Source of the DNA: Sporosarcina sp. ZBG7A
GTDB taxonomy: Bacteria; Bacillota; Bacilli; Bacillales_A; Planococcaceae
Assembly (NCBI RefSeq): GCF_000813425.1
Contig: NZ_JWIB01000037.1
Span: 57,678 to 121,677 of the forward strand
DNA length: 64,000 bases
Reading direction: 5' to 3'
This document shows, one piece after another, positions 9,329 to 17,977 of this stretch (position 1 is its first letter; each line of letters opens with the position of its first letter). The notes beneath the pieces are model-generated. The model was given only the letters and a program-made list of their open reading frames with translations, was not told the DNA's origin and ran no database searches. A program made the translations under genes and the position numbers.

Positions 9329-9411
9329 GAATACTATAAACAAAGAAGCAGAGGCTGTAAGTTTGAGGTCGCTGAAAAAGTCCGTTAATATTTGATTATT
9401 CGTGGGAGACT

Positions 9412-9537
9412 GTTGATTTGCGCTCCAGGCGGACGCTTTCCGAGGGGCTTGATTTCAGCCTCCTCGTCGCTTTGCTTCTGCGGGGTCTTCAATCTTCGCT
9501 GATCCCTCCGGAGTCGCCGCCTTCCGCTCCAATCAAC
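9412..9537 (+). repeat. Dispersed intergenic repeat, copy 1
   Basis: Begins GTTGATTTGCGCTCCAGGCGG and ends with the inverted counterpart CCGCCTTCCGCTCCAATCAAC. Inside are GGCGGACGCTTTCCGAGGGG and the shared core GCGGGGTCTTC (9480-9490). This is a short form of about 126 bp. Related copies are at 27403, 42079 and 63853. Confidence 0.85.
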
Positions 9538-9588
9538 GGGTGTGTCAATCATCCATAAATGTGGGGTCAGTATTTCATATTAAAAAAT

Positions 9589-9627
9589 AAAGAGCTCATT
9601 ATCCGTGAAACGGATGATGGGCTCTTT
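9589..9627 (+). other. Strong hairpin without T-run
   Basis: AAAGAGCTCATTATCCG pairs with CGGATGATGGGCTCTTT (17 bp, two G-T wobbles, 5 nt loop). No T-tract follows, so it is an RNA hairpin or a decayed terminator rather than a clear terminator. Confidence 0.6.
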
Positions 9628-9784
9628 GACCTTGTTGTATAATAAATGCATTACATTAAGGTGATATCTCAATCATTTCTTATCAAGTAACCTTACAACT
9701 CAGTTCCTAGATGGCAACCTATGATCATGTTATCAACAAAAGTCACCTATAGTATTTCAAACGGAGAAATCGAAAAGTGTATAA

Positions 9785-9904
9785 ATAGCAGTTTATCATA
9801 TCGATGATACAAAAGTTCCTGCAAATATTATCTTTGAAAAGATGTGGGGTGAACTAGACTTTTGCCGAGAAGTCATTTTTGTCATTGAAAAGGAAGTTAA
9901 GTAA
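9785..9904 (+). pseudogene. Orphan coding-like remnant (about 39 codons, no start)
   Basis: The frame is open from just after a stop at 9782 to TAA 9902-9904. It reads like real protein, with an acidic/aromatic stretch (FEKMWGELDFC) and a tail VIEKEVK, but it has no usable start codon. It is not recognised. It may be the 3' remnant of a gene lost inside the inverted-repeat unit, or a chance frame. Confidence 0.25.
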
Positions 9905-9917
9905 GAAAAACTAGAGG

Positions 9918-9962
9918 AAAGGCACCCATTCATTCAGGTTTGAACGAAAGGGTGCCTTTTTG
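9918..9962 (+). terminator. Terminator-like hairpin inside the 693 bp unit
   Basis: AAAGGCACCC / GGGTGCCTTT stem with a 22 nt loop, followed by T-rich sequence. It closes 13 bp after the orphan frame. Confidence 0.75.
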
Positions 9963-10039
9963 TTAGGACATACAAGTTGTTAGCTAGAAAACCATGAGTT
10001 TTTCAGCAGTCTAGTAAGTTAAGCCTCTGCTTCTTCTAT

Positions 10040-11134
10040 TTACTTAATAATCTTAAGTTCTTTCGGGAACTTCGTTAACACTTCAATACCATCTGCTGTT
10101 ACGACGACGTCATCTTCAATACGAACGCCAGTAATTGCTGAGTTGTAGATGCCTGGTTCAATTGTGAAAACCATTCCTTCTTCAAGTTGGAAGTCGTTAG
10201 CGCCGTGGATCGAAGGGAATTCGTGAACAGAAATACCAAGGCCATGTCCTAGACGGTGAGTGAAGTACTCTCCATACCCGGCTTTAGTAATCACTTCACG
10301 TGCAGCTTTATCAAGGTCACTTGCACGAACTCCTGGTTTTACTAGATCGATTGCTGCCTGATTCGCAAAACGTACTGCTTCGTAAATACTCAACTGTTCA
10401 GCAGACGGTTCACCAAACGAAACCGTTCTAGTAATATCTGAACAATACCCTTTATGAACAACTCCAAGATCCATTAACACAAAATCACCTTGCTGGATTT
10501 TACGTTCTCCCGGAGTACCATGTGGAGATGCGGTTTTCGGACCTGATAAAACCGTCGTATCGAACGACATCTTCTGGACGCCTTTTTTCTTCAACGCAAA
10601 CTCAATTGCTGTTTGAAGTTCCAATTCAGTGACACCTTCAGCAATATTCTCACACGCCACTTCAATCGCGTAGTCTGCTAATTTTGCAGCTTCACGTAGT
10701 AGTTGGAGTTCTGATGCGTCCTTATGGCTCCGCATTGTATTTAATTGTTCATCCAAGCGGGAAAATTGAGCTGATGGGAAGAGTTCTTCCATACGTTCCA
10801 AACGTTCGACGGTAAGATGTGATTTCTCAATTGCAATCGTATTAAGTTCGCTCACCTTGCGTTTTACTTCAGCTTGTACAAACTCCCAAGCGTCATCTGT
10901 GTCTTCGTAACCGACCGTGCCAAAAGTCCAGCCTGCAGACTTCACATCAGGAACTTCCATGAGTGGGCAGACGATGAAAGGTTCTGCGTCTTTAAAGATC
11001 ATCACACCAAGAAGCCTTTCGTGGGGGTCGCTGCTAAAGCCTGATACGTAAAATACGTTATCAGGTGTCGTTACGAATGCCGCTTCTACGTTGTTGTCCT
11101 GTAGATACTGTTGAATCGTTTTAAGTTTTGTCAT
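10040..11134 (-). CDS. Xaa-Pro dipeptidase/aminopeptidase-like M24 metallopeptidase
   Basis: A 364-residue protein with an N-terminal creatinase-type domain and a C-terminal pita-bread metallopeptidase domain. Metal ligands are visible: Asp in LMDLGVV, Asp in YCSDITRT, His in GHGLGISVHEFP, Glu in TIEPGIY and Glu in RIEDDVVV. It should remove or release N-terminal residues next to proline in the cytoplasm. Start ATG 11134 has AAGGAGG on the minus strand. It is transcribed alone, convergent with ald and divergent from ytkL. Confidence 0.9.
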   Translation of the reverse strand: MTKLKTIQQYLQDNNVEAAFVTTPDNVFYVSGFSSDPHERLLGVMIFKDAEPFIVCPLMEVPDVKSAGWTFGTVGYEDTDDAWEFVQAEVKRKVSELNTIAIEKSHLTVERLERMEELFPSAQFSRLDEQLNTMRSHKDASELQLLREAAKLADYAIEVACENIAEGVTELELQTAIEFALKKKGVQKMSFDTTVLSGPKTASPHGTPGERKIQQGDFVLMDLGVVHKGYCSDITRTVSFGEPSAEQLSIYEAVRFANQAAIDLVKPGVRASDLDKAAREVITKAGYGEYFTHRLGHGLGISVHEFPSIHGANDFQLEEGMVFTIEPGIYNSAITGVRIEDDVVVTADGIEVLTKFPKELKIIK

Positions 11135-11243
11135 GACTATTCCTCCTTAATTCACTTAACTATCATACCAAAAAAAGAGGGTTTACATATGGTTTCACGA
11201 ATTGATAAAAAGGATAGAACAATAAGTGGAGGTGACGAATTCA

Positions 11244-11924
11244 ATGGAAGTTTCATATCATGGACACTCAATTGTTAAGATTAAAACAGGCGACAAGGTA
11301 ATTTTGATAGATCCTTATATTACAGGAAATGATTTAACGGATTTAGTCGTGGCGAACGAAAAACCAGACGTCATCTTGTTGACGCATGGACACAATGATC
11401 ATGTAGGCGACACGATTGAGATTGCAAAAGCGAGTGGGGCATTAGTTGTAGCGCCGAACGAACTTGCGGTATGGCTCGGGTGGCAAGGTCTAGAAACCCA
11501 CGGCATGAATATCGGAGGAGCTTGTGAATTCGATTTTGGAACAGTGAAGTTTACGAAAGCGTTTCATAGCTCATCCTATACAACAGATGACCAACAGCTG
11601 ATTTATATGGGAATGCCTGCAGGAATCCTGTTTATGGCAGAAGGAAAAACGATATACCACGCAGGGGACACATCTCTATTTGGAGATATGGAGCTAATTG
11701 GCAAGCGTCATGACATCGATATCGCATTTTTACCAATAGGTGATAACTTTACGATGGGACCTGAAGATGCTGCATATGCGGTTGAACTTCTCTCACCGAA
11801 GCTGACCGTGCCAGTACATTACAATACATTTCCACCAATCGTTCAAGATCCTGAAGACTTTAAAAAACTTGTGAAAGACTATGAAGTTCTTGTGATGGAA
11901 GCGGGAGATGTGACCCGGATTTGA
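11244..11924 (+). CDS. ytkL: YtkL, UPF0173 metal-dependent hydrolase
   Basis: A 226-residue metallo-beta-lactamase-fold protein. The metal motif [11 protein letters not shown] is near residues 51-61, further ligands are in KAFHSS and HAGDTSLF, and a late His is in VPVHYNTFP. The substrate is unknown. Start ATG 11244 is chosen because GGAGGTGA (11228-11235) lies 8 nt upstream; a longer frame from GTG 11226 would overlap that site. It is followed by ytoI, as in B. subtilis. Confidence 0.9.
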   Translation: MEVSYHGHSIVKIKTGDKVILIDPYITGNDLTDLVVANEKPDVILLTHGHNDHVGDTIEIAKASGALVVAPNELAVWLGWQGLETHGMNIGGACEFDFGTVKFTKAFHSSSYTTDDQQLIYMGMPAGILFMAEGKTIYHAGDTSLFGDMELIGKRHDIDIAFLPIGDNFTMGPEDAAYAVELLSPKLTVPVHYNTFPPIVQDPEDFKKLVKDYEVLVMEAGDVTRI

Positions 11925-11927
11925 GTC

Positions 11928-11972
11928 AACTGGGCTGGCAGAGATAAATCTCTTTCAGCTCGGTTATTTTTT
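11928..11972 (+). terminator. Probable terminator between ytkL and ytoI
   Basis: Interrupted stem (AACTGGGCTG... with ...CAGCTCGGTT, inner AGAGA/TCTCT) followed by ATTTTTTA. Confidence 0.65.
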
Positions 11973-12023
11973 ATGGATTTATGGTAAACTGAAGAAAGGC
12001 ATACATAGAAAAAGGTGAATGCA

Positions 12024-13331
12024 ATGTCGACAAAGCATGAACAGATTTTGCGCCACATTGAAGAGCTCGCTGTTGGTGAGAAAATTTCAGTACGGCAAAT
12101 TGCAAGAGCGCTCACAGTAAGTGAAGGAACAGCTTACCGAGCGATTAAGGAAGCGGAAAATAACAAACTTGTTAATACAATCGAGCGTGTCGGTACAGTA
12201 CGCATCGAAAAGAAGAAAAAAGAGAATATTGAGCGACTGACGTTTGCTGAAGTTGTGAATATTGTGGATGGAAGTGTACTAGGTGGTAGCGGAGGCTTGC
12301 ATAAAACTCTGACTAAATTCCTGATTGGTGCGATGCAACTGGATGATATACGTCGTTATATTGACGCAGGAAGCTTGCTCATTGTGGGAAATCGACAAAA
12401 AGCACACCAATTAGCAATAAGCGAAGGGGCTGCGGTTCTTGTAACAGGTGGTTTTGATACGACGGAAGAAGTGAAAGAGCTTGCTAATTCACTCGATTTG
12501 CCGGTCATCACGACAAGTTATGACTCGTTTACCGTTGCAACCATGCTGAATCGTGCGATATCTGACCAGATGATTGAGAAGGATATCCTTCTCGTAGAAG
12601 ATATCCAGCACCCACTTTCAAATACTTCTACGTTGTTCATTCAAGAGACGGTTGGTCAATTTAACGAATTGAGCCAAAGAACTTCCCACTCTGCGTTTCC
12701 GGTCATTGAGCGGAATGGAAAAGTAGTAGGAATGGTCACGTCTAAAGATGTCGTCGGAAAACAGGAATCCGAACCGCTTGGAAAGGTCATGACAGCCTCG
12801 CCGATTACAGCGACGGGAAAGATGAGCGTTGCTTCAGCTGGCCACATTATGGTTTGGGAAGGAATCGATTTGCTCCCTGTAGTAACGGAAACAGGCCTGT
12901 TGGATGGAGTCATTAGCCGACAAGATGTTCTGAAAGCTTTTCAATTGGCGCAACGGCAGCCACAGCAAGGTCAAACCATCGATGATATTGTGAAAAATCA
13001 AATGCACTCTGATACAGAAAATCCTCAAAACGTAATTTTTGAAGTGGTTCCACAGATGACCAATCAGCTTGGCTCCTTGTCTTATGGTGCACTAACTACG
13101 TTGCTAGCGGAAACAGGTAACCGTGCCATCAAGCTCTATAAGCGCGGGGAAAGTGTTCCTGAGAATTTATCGATCTACTTTATGAGACATGTCCAGCTTG
13201 GGAGTAAGGTAACGGTTGAACCCGAAATTTTGCATATGAGTCGGCGGGTCGTGAAGATGGAAATTTCGTTGTATGCAGAAGGTGAAATGATCGGCAAATC
13301 GCTGGTCACTTATCAGTTGTTGGAGCGATAA
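12024..13331 (+). CDS. ytoI: YtoI, HTH-DRTGG-CBS-hotdog regulatory protein
   Basis: A 435-residue multidomain protein. An N-terminal winged helix (IRQIARALTVSEGTAYRAIK-like region, residues 20-45) is followed by a DRTGG domain (about 70-180), a CBS pair (about 190-310, with MVTSKDVVG and VISRQDVL) and a C-terminal hotdog thioesterase-like domain (about 320-435). It probably senses a nucleotide or acyl ligand; DNA binding is inferred only from the N-terminus. Start ATG 12024 has AAAGGTGA 5 nt upstream; the in-frame GTG 12015 overlaps that site. Confidence 0.87.
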   Translation: MSTKHEQILRHIEELAVGEKISVRQIARALTVSEGTAYRAIKEAENNKLVNTIERVGTVRIEKKKKENIERLTFAEVVNIVDGSVLGGSGGLHKTLTKFLIGAMQLDDIRRYIDAGSLLIVGNRQKAHQLAISEGAAVLVTGGFDTTEEVKELANSLDLPVITTSYDSFTVATMLNRAISDQMIEKDILLVEDIQHPLSNTSTLFIQETVGQFNELSQRTSHSAFPVIERNGKVVGMVTSKDVVGKQESEPLGKVMTASPITATGKMSVASAGHIMVWEGIDLLPVVTETGLLDGVISRQDVLKAFQLAQRQPQQGQTIDDIVKNQMHSDTENPQNVIFEVVPQMTNQLGSLSYGALTTLLAETGNRAIKLYKRGESVPENLSIYFMRHVQLGSKVTVEPEILHMSRRVVKMEISLYAEGEMIGKSLVTYQLLER

Positions 13332-13359
13332 AAAAAACGCTGATGCATGGGCATCAGCG
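13331..13359 (-). terminator. Terminator of ytpI (minus strand)
   Basis: CGCTGATGC / GCATCAGCG stem. The A-run at 13331-13337 is the T-run when read on the minus strand. The ytpI stop codon lies in the stem. Confidence 0.75.
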
Positions 13360-13674
13360 CTTGTTCAATTCTGTTTCTTCGTCAACGAATTGGTTGTAAT
13401 ACCGAACAGCTTTCCAGTTAAAGATGGACACATAGCCTCCAAGTACGATGAAGATTCCAGAGATCACGTAAGTCGTAACCCCTCCAAATAGCAACAGCTG
13501 ATTAATTCCGAAAAAGACTAGCAGGAGTCCTAAAAACATTCCTGCTTTCGATGAAAACATCTTTTTTCGAATCGGGAATACCTGGCTTGTCCGGAACTGT
13601 CGAGTTTTAAAGTAAAAATAGAATACTGCCGAAGCAATAATAAAGAATACAAGTACAAAATTTAAAGTCTTCAA
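13354..13674 (-). CDS. ytpI: YtpI-like small membrane protein
   Basis: About 106 residues with three hydrophobic segments (near residues 4-22, 45-60 and 63-85). Start TTG at 13674 is preferred, since GGAGGG on the minus strand lies 6 nt before it; a longer frame from 13689 would run through that site. It is divergent from nrnA and convergent with ytoI, the B. subtilis arrangement. Function unknown. Confidence 0.75.
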   Translation of the reverse strand: MKTLNFVLVFFIIASAVFYFYFKTRQFRTSQVFPIRKKMFSSKAGMFLGLLLVFFGINQLLLFGGVTTYVISGIFIVLGGYVSIFNWKAVRYYNQFVDEETELNKR

Positions 13675-13771
13675 AGCATAGCCCTCCAAAAGAATCCAGC
13701 ACTCCTTCTATTGTAGCGGCTTTACAACTCAAATGCGACCGTAATTCTTTAAATAACGGAGGAATTGAAAA

Positions 13772-14713
13772 ATGAAAAGACAAATCATTGACACAATTGA
13801 ACAGTATTCCACCATTATTATTCATAGGCACGTCCGTCCCGATCCGGATGCATTTGGGTCGCAGGTAGGTTTAAAGAAACTAATACAAGCAAATTATCCG
13901 GACAAAAATGTCTACGCGACAGGAAGTGATGATGGCCAGTTGTCATTTCTGGCTGGACAAGATCCTGTTTCCGATGACATGTATGAAGGTGCATTAGTCA
14001 TTGTGACAGATACAGCAAACACAGAACGTGTAGATGGACAAGCCTACAAAAAAGGGAGCTTTTTAGCGAAGATCGACCATCATCCCAATGTGGATCCATA
14101 TGGAGATGTTTTATGGATTGATACAGATGCGAGTTCTTGCTCGGAAATGATTTATGAATTATTTGCCGAAGGAAGAGACGTTAAAGGATGGCAGCTTCCA
14201 GATGAATCTGCTAGACTCCTATTTGCTGGAATTGTCGGTGATACAGGGAGATTCATGTATCCAAGTGCGACAGGTAAAACGTTTGAAATTGCTAGCGAAT
14301 TGATCAAATACAACTTTGACCGTCAGCAAATCTTTGCAGGGATGTACGAGGTAGAACGAAATCTGCTTCACTTGCAAGGGTACGTCTACCAAAACTTCAC
14401 GATAGATGAAAATGGAGCAGCTTATATTAAACTCAAAAAAACAATCTTGGATGAATTTGATGTGAAAGCAGAAGAAACTTCTTCACTCGTAAGTTCACTT
14501 GGTGATGTAAAAGGCATCTCTGCCTGGTTAATATTTGTCGAAGAAGCGGACCAGATTCGTGTTCGATTGCGTTCTAAAGGAATTGTGATCAATGGTTTGG
14601 CTGCTGAATATGGGGGTGGCGGACATCCGCTTGCTGCAGGTGCCTCTGTAAGGACTTGGGAAGAAGCCGATGAAGTGATTCAGAAAGTACAAAAGTTATG
14701 TGCGTGTAACTAG
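13772..14713 (+). CDS. nrnA: NrnA, oligoribonuclease / pAp phosphatase
   Basis: A 313-residue DHH/DHHA1 phosphodiesterase. Metal-binding motifs are HVRPDPDAFGS (residues 19-29), VTDTAN, IDHHPN (the DHH motif) and VGDTGRF; GGGGHPLAAG is in the DHHA1 domain. It degrades 2-5 nt RNAs and 3'-phosphoadenosine 5'-phosphate in the cytoplasm. Start ATG 13772 follows AACGGAGGAA. It sits 18 bp before dnaE, as in B. subtilis (ytqI-dnaE), and the two are probably cotranscribed. Confidence 0.95.
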   Translation: MKRQIIDTIEQYSTIIIHRHVRPDPDAFGSQVGLKKLIQANYPDKNVYATGSDDGQLSFLAGQDPVSDDMYEGALVIVTDTANTERVDGQAYKKGSFLAKIDHHPNVDPYGDVLWIDTDASSCSEMIYELFAEGRDVKGWQLPDESARLLFAGIVGDTGRFMYPSATGKTFEIASELIKYNFDRQQIFAGMYEVERNLLHLQGYVYQNFTIDENGAAYIKLKKTILDEFDVKAEETSSLVSSLGDVKGISAWLIFVEEADQIRVRLRSKGIVINGLAAEYGGGGHPLAAGASVRTWEEADEVIQKVQKLCACN

Positions 14714-14731
14714 TGAATGGAGGGATAGACA

Positions 14732-17700
14732 ATGAAGCTTGTTTATCCGCAAATTATTACGGGAGCCGATTTACTTAACGGCATTATAAAGCTTGACAGA
14801 TTGGCTCCTCTTCTGCAAAGAAGAGGGGCTGTTTCGGCTGCTATTGTGAATTCGACTCTTTCAGGTATCCGATCGTTTTGGAAAGTGATGACAAAGTATG
14901 GCATTCATCCAGTCATCGGACTTTCTGTGAAGATTGAACTGTCGACTGGAGAAACGCCAATATGTTACATCTATGCCAAAAATGAAGTAGGCTTTCGTCA
15001 GTTGTTAAAGATTAGCAGTGCTGCTGCAACACGAGATCCTGAAAACTTACCAGAAAAATGGTTGAAATCCTATACTGCGAACTGCGCCGTTATCTTCCCG
15101 CTTACAGACCCCTCTTGGAACGAAATCCGAACTGAAGAAACGATTCAACGATTGAAAATGCACTGCTCGACTGAAGACATCTATATAGGGGTTTCACGAC
15201 CGGCTGGAGCGATACATTCTGAAGAACCAGTGATTGAACAACTTGCGGCTTCAGAAGGACTTGCCATCGTTGCAAGTCATGAAGCAAGATTTATTAATCC
15301 TGAAGATGCATTCAGTTTCGAGACAGCTCAAGCGATTCGAGATGGATACAAACTGAATGATCCAGCTCGTCCTGAAAATCTATACATAGACGCTTACGTT
15401 CCTGAGCAACAAGAGTTGGAACAATGGTTTGTAGGTAAAGAGCAATGGCTTGAGAAGGCGGCAGACATGCTATTAGCTTGCGATGTCCAGTTGCCAGAAA
15501 AGCATTTACTCATGCCGGAATTTCCAGTTGGTGAGAAGATGACGGCAGCACAACTGCTTGAAATCCATTGTAGAAAAGGGTTGCAAAAACGGTTTGATCA
15601 GATTTCCAGTGCATACGAGGAACGACTGCGGTACGAATTGGATGTCATCGTAGAAATGGGATATCAAGATTATTTCTTAATCGTAGAAGACTTCATTGCC
15701 TATGCAAAACAAAAGGATATTGAAGTTGGGCCAGGACGAGGGTCCTCTGCGGGATCACTCGTTGCATTTTCTCTTGGGATTACTGCTGTAGACCCCTTGA
15801 AATATGGGCTGATCTTTGAACGGTTTTTAAATAAAAGCAGAGTGACGATGCCGGATATTGACGTCGATTTTGCTGATACACGGAGAATGGAAGTTGTAGA
15901 GTATGTTGCACAAAAATACGGGAAAGCGCATGTCGCCCAAATTATAACGTTCGGTACGTTATCTGCTAAATCCGTTGCACGCAATACAGCGAGGGTATTT
16001 GGATTTTCGAACGAAGATATGACGTCCCTTTCTAAAATGTTATCTGATGCTCCAGGGAAAACTCTTCAAGAGAAAGTGAGCCAATCATCACAGCTGCAAA
16101 CATGGATTGAACAAGATGAGGTGCGTACTCGTTGGTATACGGTATCTCTCGCCTTAGAGGGGTTACCTAGAAATGCATCTACACACGCTGCAGGGGTCAT
16201 ACTTTCGCCAACTCCGCTTGTTGAAACTGTTCCGTTACAAAGTGGAGGAGATTCCATCTATTTAACGCAGTGGGCTATGAATGACTCGGAAGAAGCAGGG
16301 CTTCTGAAAATGGACTTTCTCGGCTTGCGTAATCTGACATTGCTTGACAGGATACGTAAAATGATTCGATTTGAAACAGGGGAGGACCTATCACTAGATA
16401 CAATCCCGCTTCATGATAACCGGACATTGGAGTTGTTCCGAAAAGGGGACATGTTAGGTGTTTTTCAGTTCGAATCACCTGGCATGCGTAAAGCGCTCCG
16501 TGACATTTCACCGGATGCTTTTGAAGATATCTATGCCATTAATGCCTTATACCGTCCTGGACCTATGGAAAACATCCCTCTTTATAGTAGAAGGAAGAAA
16601 GGGCTGGAGCCGATTCACTACATGCATCCCGCGCTAGAACCGATTTTGAAAGAGACGTATGGCATTATTGTTTACCAAGAACAGATTTTGCAGATCGCCG
16701 TTCAGATCGCAGGGTTTACTCTGGGGGAAGCGGATTTGTTACGACGGGCAATCAGTAAAAAGAAACGAGATGTGCTGATGCAAGAACGCGTCCATTTTAC
16801 AGAAAGCGCACAGCGAAACGGTTTCCCTAAAAGTATTGCAGGTGATATTTACGAGCTAATTGTAAAATTTGCTGATTATGGATTCCCGAAGAGTCATGCG
16901 GTGGCCTACTCGTTGATTTCCTACCAACTCGCGTACTTGAAGGCGAACAAACCCGAATACTTTTATGCAGGATGCCTATCTGTGTTAGCTGGTTCTCCGG
17001 AGAAGACGATGGAAATTATGCGGGAAGTGAAAGCGAAGGGAATCCCTGTTCTTGGTCCGTCGATTACAAAAAGTAACTGGTCAGCGACAACTGAAAACGG
17101 ATCTATCCGACTTGGATTGAGCGCAGTAAAAGGAATCAGTTATCCGTTTTATACAACTCTTAAACGAGCGCGACAGCAGGAAGTGACGCTGAAAACCCTG
17201 TTTGACTTATCTGTTGTACTCGAGGCTGAAAATTTCACCGAAAAAACAATTCCGCCTCTCGTGAAGTCAGGAGCGTTGGACGAATTCGGTCAAACACGTG
17301 AAGTACTGCTTGCAACAATAGAAGCTGCACGAAAACATGCGCTCTTTGTAAGACCGTCTTCTGATGAAACAGACTTGCTAGCAGGGATGATGAAAGGGAT
17401 GGCCAGTCCAAAATATAGTCCAGGTGGGACGATGTCTGATATGCAACGACTTGACTATGAAAAAGAGACACTTGGATTCTACTTATCTGAACATCCGATT
17501 GCTTCTTTTAAAAAGCAACTTACTACACAATCGAATTCGATTGCAGACGCCCTTGAAAAGTCATCTGGAGCTAAGGTGGTACTGGCTGGGATGGTTTTGG
17601 ACGTTAAGCGAATTCGAACAAAAAAAGGAGAAGCGATGGCGTTTCTCGAATTACAAGATGAGACTGGAGAGATTTCGTGTACGTTATTCCCTAAACAATA

Positions 17701-17812
17701 TGCGGTCTGTAGCAGTGAGCTGAAAGAGCAGTCATTACTCGTATTTCAAGGTACGGTGGAAGTGAGAAATGGCAAGCCACAGCTAGTTGTTCAGGAGATT
17801 GTTACTTTCTAA
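14732..17812 (+). CDS. dnaE: DNA polymerase III alpha subunit DnaE (short form)
   Basis: A 1026-residue replicative polymerase of the DnaE class; B. subtilis DnaE is about 1115. Catalytic aspartates are in MPDIDVDFADTRR (near residue 373); GPGRGSSAGS and the helix-hairpin-helix and OB regions are present. The N-terminal PHP domain is degenerate: the usual His-x-His-x-His metal motif is replaced by VYPQIITGA. The protein ends straight after the OB domain (LVVQEIVTF), lacking the C-terminal segment of about 90 residues seen in B. subtilis. It would extend RNA primers for lagging-strand synthesis alongside PolC. Confidence 0.95.
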   Translation: MKLVYPQIITGADLLNGIIKLDRLAPLLQRRGAVSAAIVNSTLSGIRSFWKVMTKYGIHPVIGLSVKIELSTGETPICYIYAKNEVGFRQLLKISSAAATRDPENLPEKWLKSYTANCAVIFPLTDPSWNEIRTEETIQRLKMHCSTEDIYIGVSRPAGAIHSEEPVIEQLAASEGLAIVASHEARFINPEDAFSFETAQAIRDGYKLNDPARPENLYIDAYVPEQQELEQWFVGKEQWLEKAADMLLACDVQLPEKHLLMPEFPVGEKMTAAQLLEIHCRKGLQKRFDQISSAYEERLRYELDVIVEMGYQDYFLIVEDFIAYAKQKDIEVGPGRGSSAGSLVAFSLGITAVDPLKYGLIFERFLNKSRVTMPDIDVDFADTRRMEVVEYVAQKYGKAHVAQIITFGTLSAKSVARNTARVFGFSNEDMTSLSKMLSDAPGKTLQEKVSQSSQLQTWIEQDEVRTRWYTVSLALEGLPRNASTHAAGVILSPTPLVETVPLQSGGDSIYLTQWAMNDSEEAGLLKMDFLGLRNLTLLDRIRKMIRFETGEDLSLDTIPLHDNRTLELFRKGDMLGVFQFESPGMRKALRDISPDAFEDIYAINALYRPGPMENIPLYSRRKKGLEPIHYMHPALEPILKETYGIIVYQEQILQIAVQIAGFTLGEADLLRRAISKKKRDVLMQERVHFTESAQRNGFPKSIAGDIYELIVKFADYGFPKSHAVAYSLISYQLAYLKANKPEYFYAGCLSVLAGSPEKTMEIMREVKAKGIPVLGPSITKSNWSATTENGSIRLGLSAVKGISYPFYTTLKRARQQEVTLKTLFDLSVVLEAENFTEKTIPPLVKSGALDEFGQTREVLLATIEAARKHALFVRPSSDETDLLAGMMKGMASPKYSPGGTMSDMQRLDYEKETLGFYLSEHPIASFKKQLTTQSNSIADALEKSSGAKVVLAGMVLDVKRIRTKKGEAMAFLELQDETGEISCTLFPKQYAVCSSELKEQSLLVFQGTVEVRNGKPQLVVQEIVTF

Positions 17813-17893
17813 ACGAGTCTATGAAGGCAATCTTTTGAAGGATAGGGATGTAGATAACTCCATATTGGATTGAGAAGGATTTCCGGATATCAC

Positions 17894-17922
17894 TTTACGA
17901 CAGGCGTGCTTTTTTGTAAACT
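17894..17922 (+). promoter_or_regulatory. Candidate promoter of the GntR-accDA operon
   Basis: TTTACG (17894-17899), 17 bp, TAAACT (17917-17922). The start site would fall near 17929, just before the palindrome at 17933. Confidence 0.4.
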
Positions 17923-17932
17923 AATAAAGGAT

Positions 17933-17947
17933 AGTGGTCTGACCACT
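17933..17947. promoter_or_regulatory. FadR/GntR-type operator palindrome
   Basis: AGTGGTC-T-GACCACT is a perfect 7+1+7 palindrome. It contains TGGTCTGACCA, which fits the FadR-subfamily GntR pattern TNGTNNNACNA. It lies 31 bp before the start codon of a GntR regulator that is itself translationally coupled to accD. Autoregulation and control of acetyl-CoA carboxylase are inferred. Confidence 0.65.
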
Positions 17948-17977
17948 TTAGAATGTAGCATAAAAAGGAGTTTGGAC

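Larger units (their letters stand above)
9343..10035. mobile_element. 693 bp non-coding unit bounded by 37 bp imperfect inverted repeats
   Basis: The left end 9343-9379 and right end 9999-10035 are inverted: 14 bp match perfectly at the outside (AAGAAGCAGAGGCT) and 9 bp at the inside (GCTGAAAAA), with a diverged 14 bp middle. The unit fills the space between the convergent genes ald and the Xaa-Pro peptidase. It contains a copy of the dispersed repeat (9412-9537), a strong hairpin (9589-9627), an orphan frame (9785-9904) and a terminator (9918-9962). It could be a decayed insertion element, or an old convergent terminator whose loop received an insertion. No transposase is recognisable. Confidence 0.45.

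Noticed and set aside
9412..9537. Repeat copies as CRISPR or tRNA/rRNA fragments
   Set aside because: No regular short repeat-spacer pattern, no tRNA fold and no rRNA sequence. Ends are inverted and copies are scattered singly.
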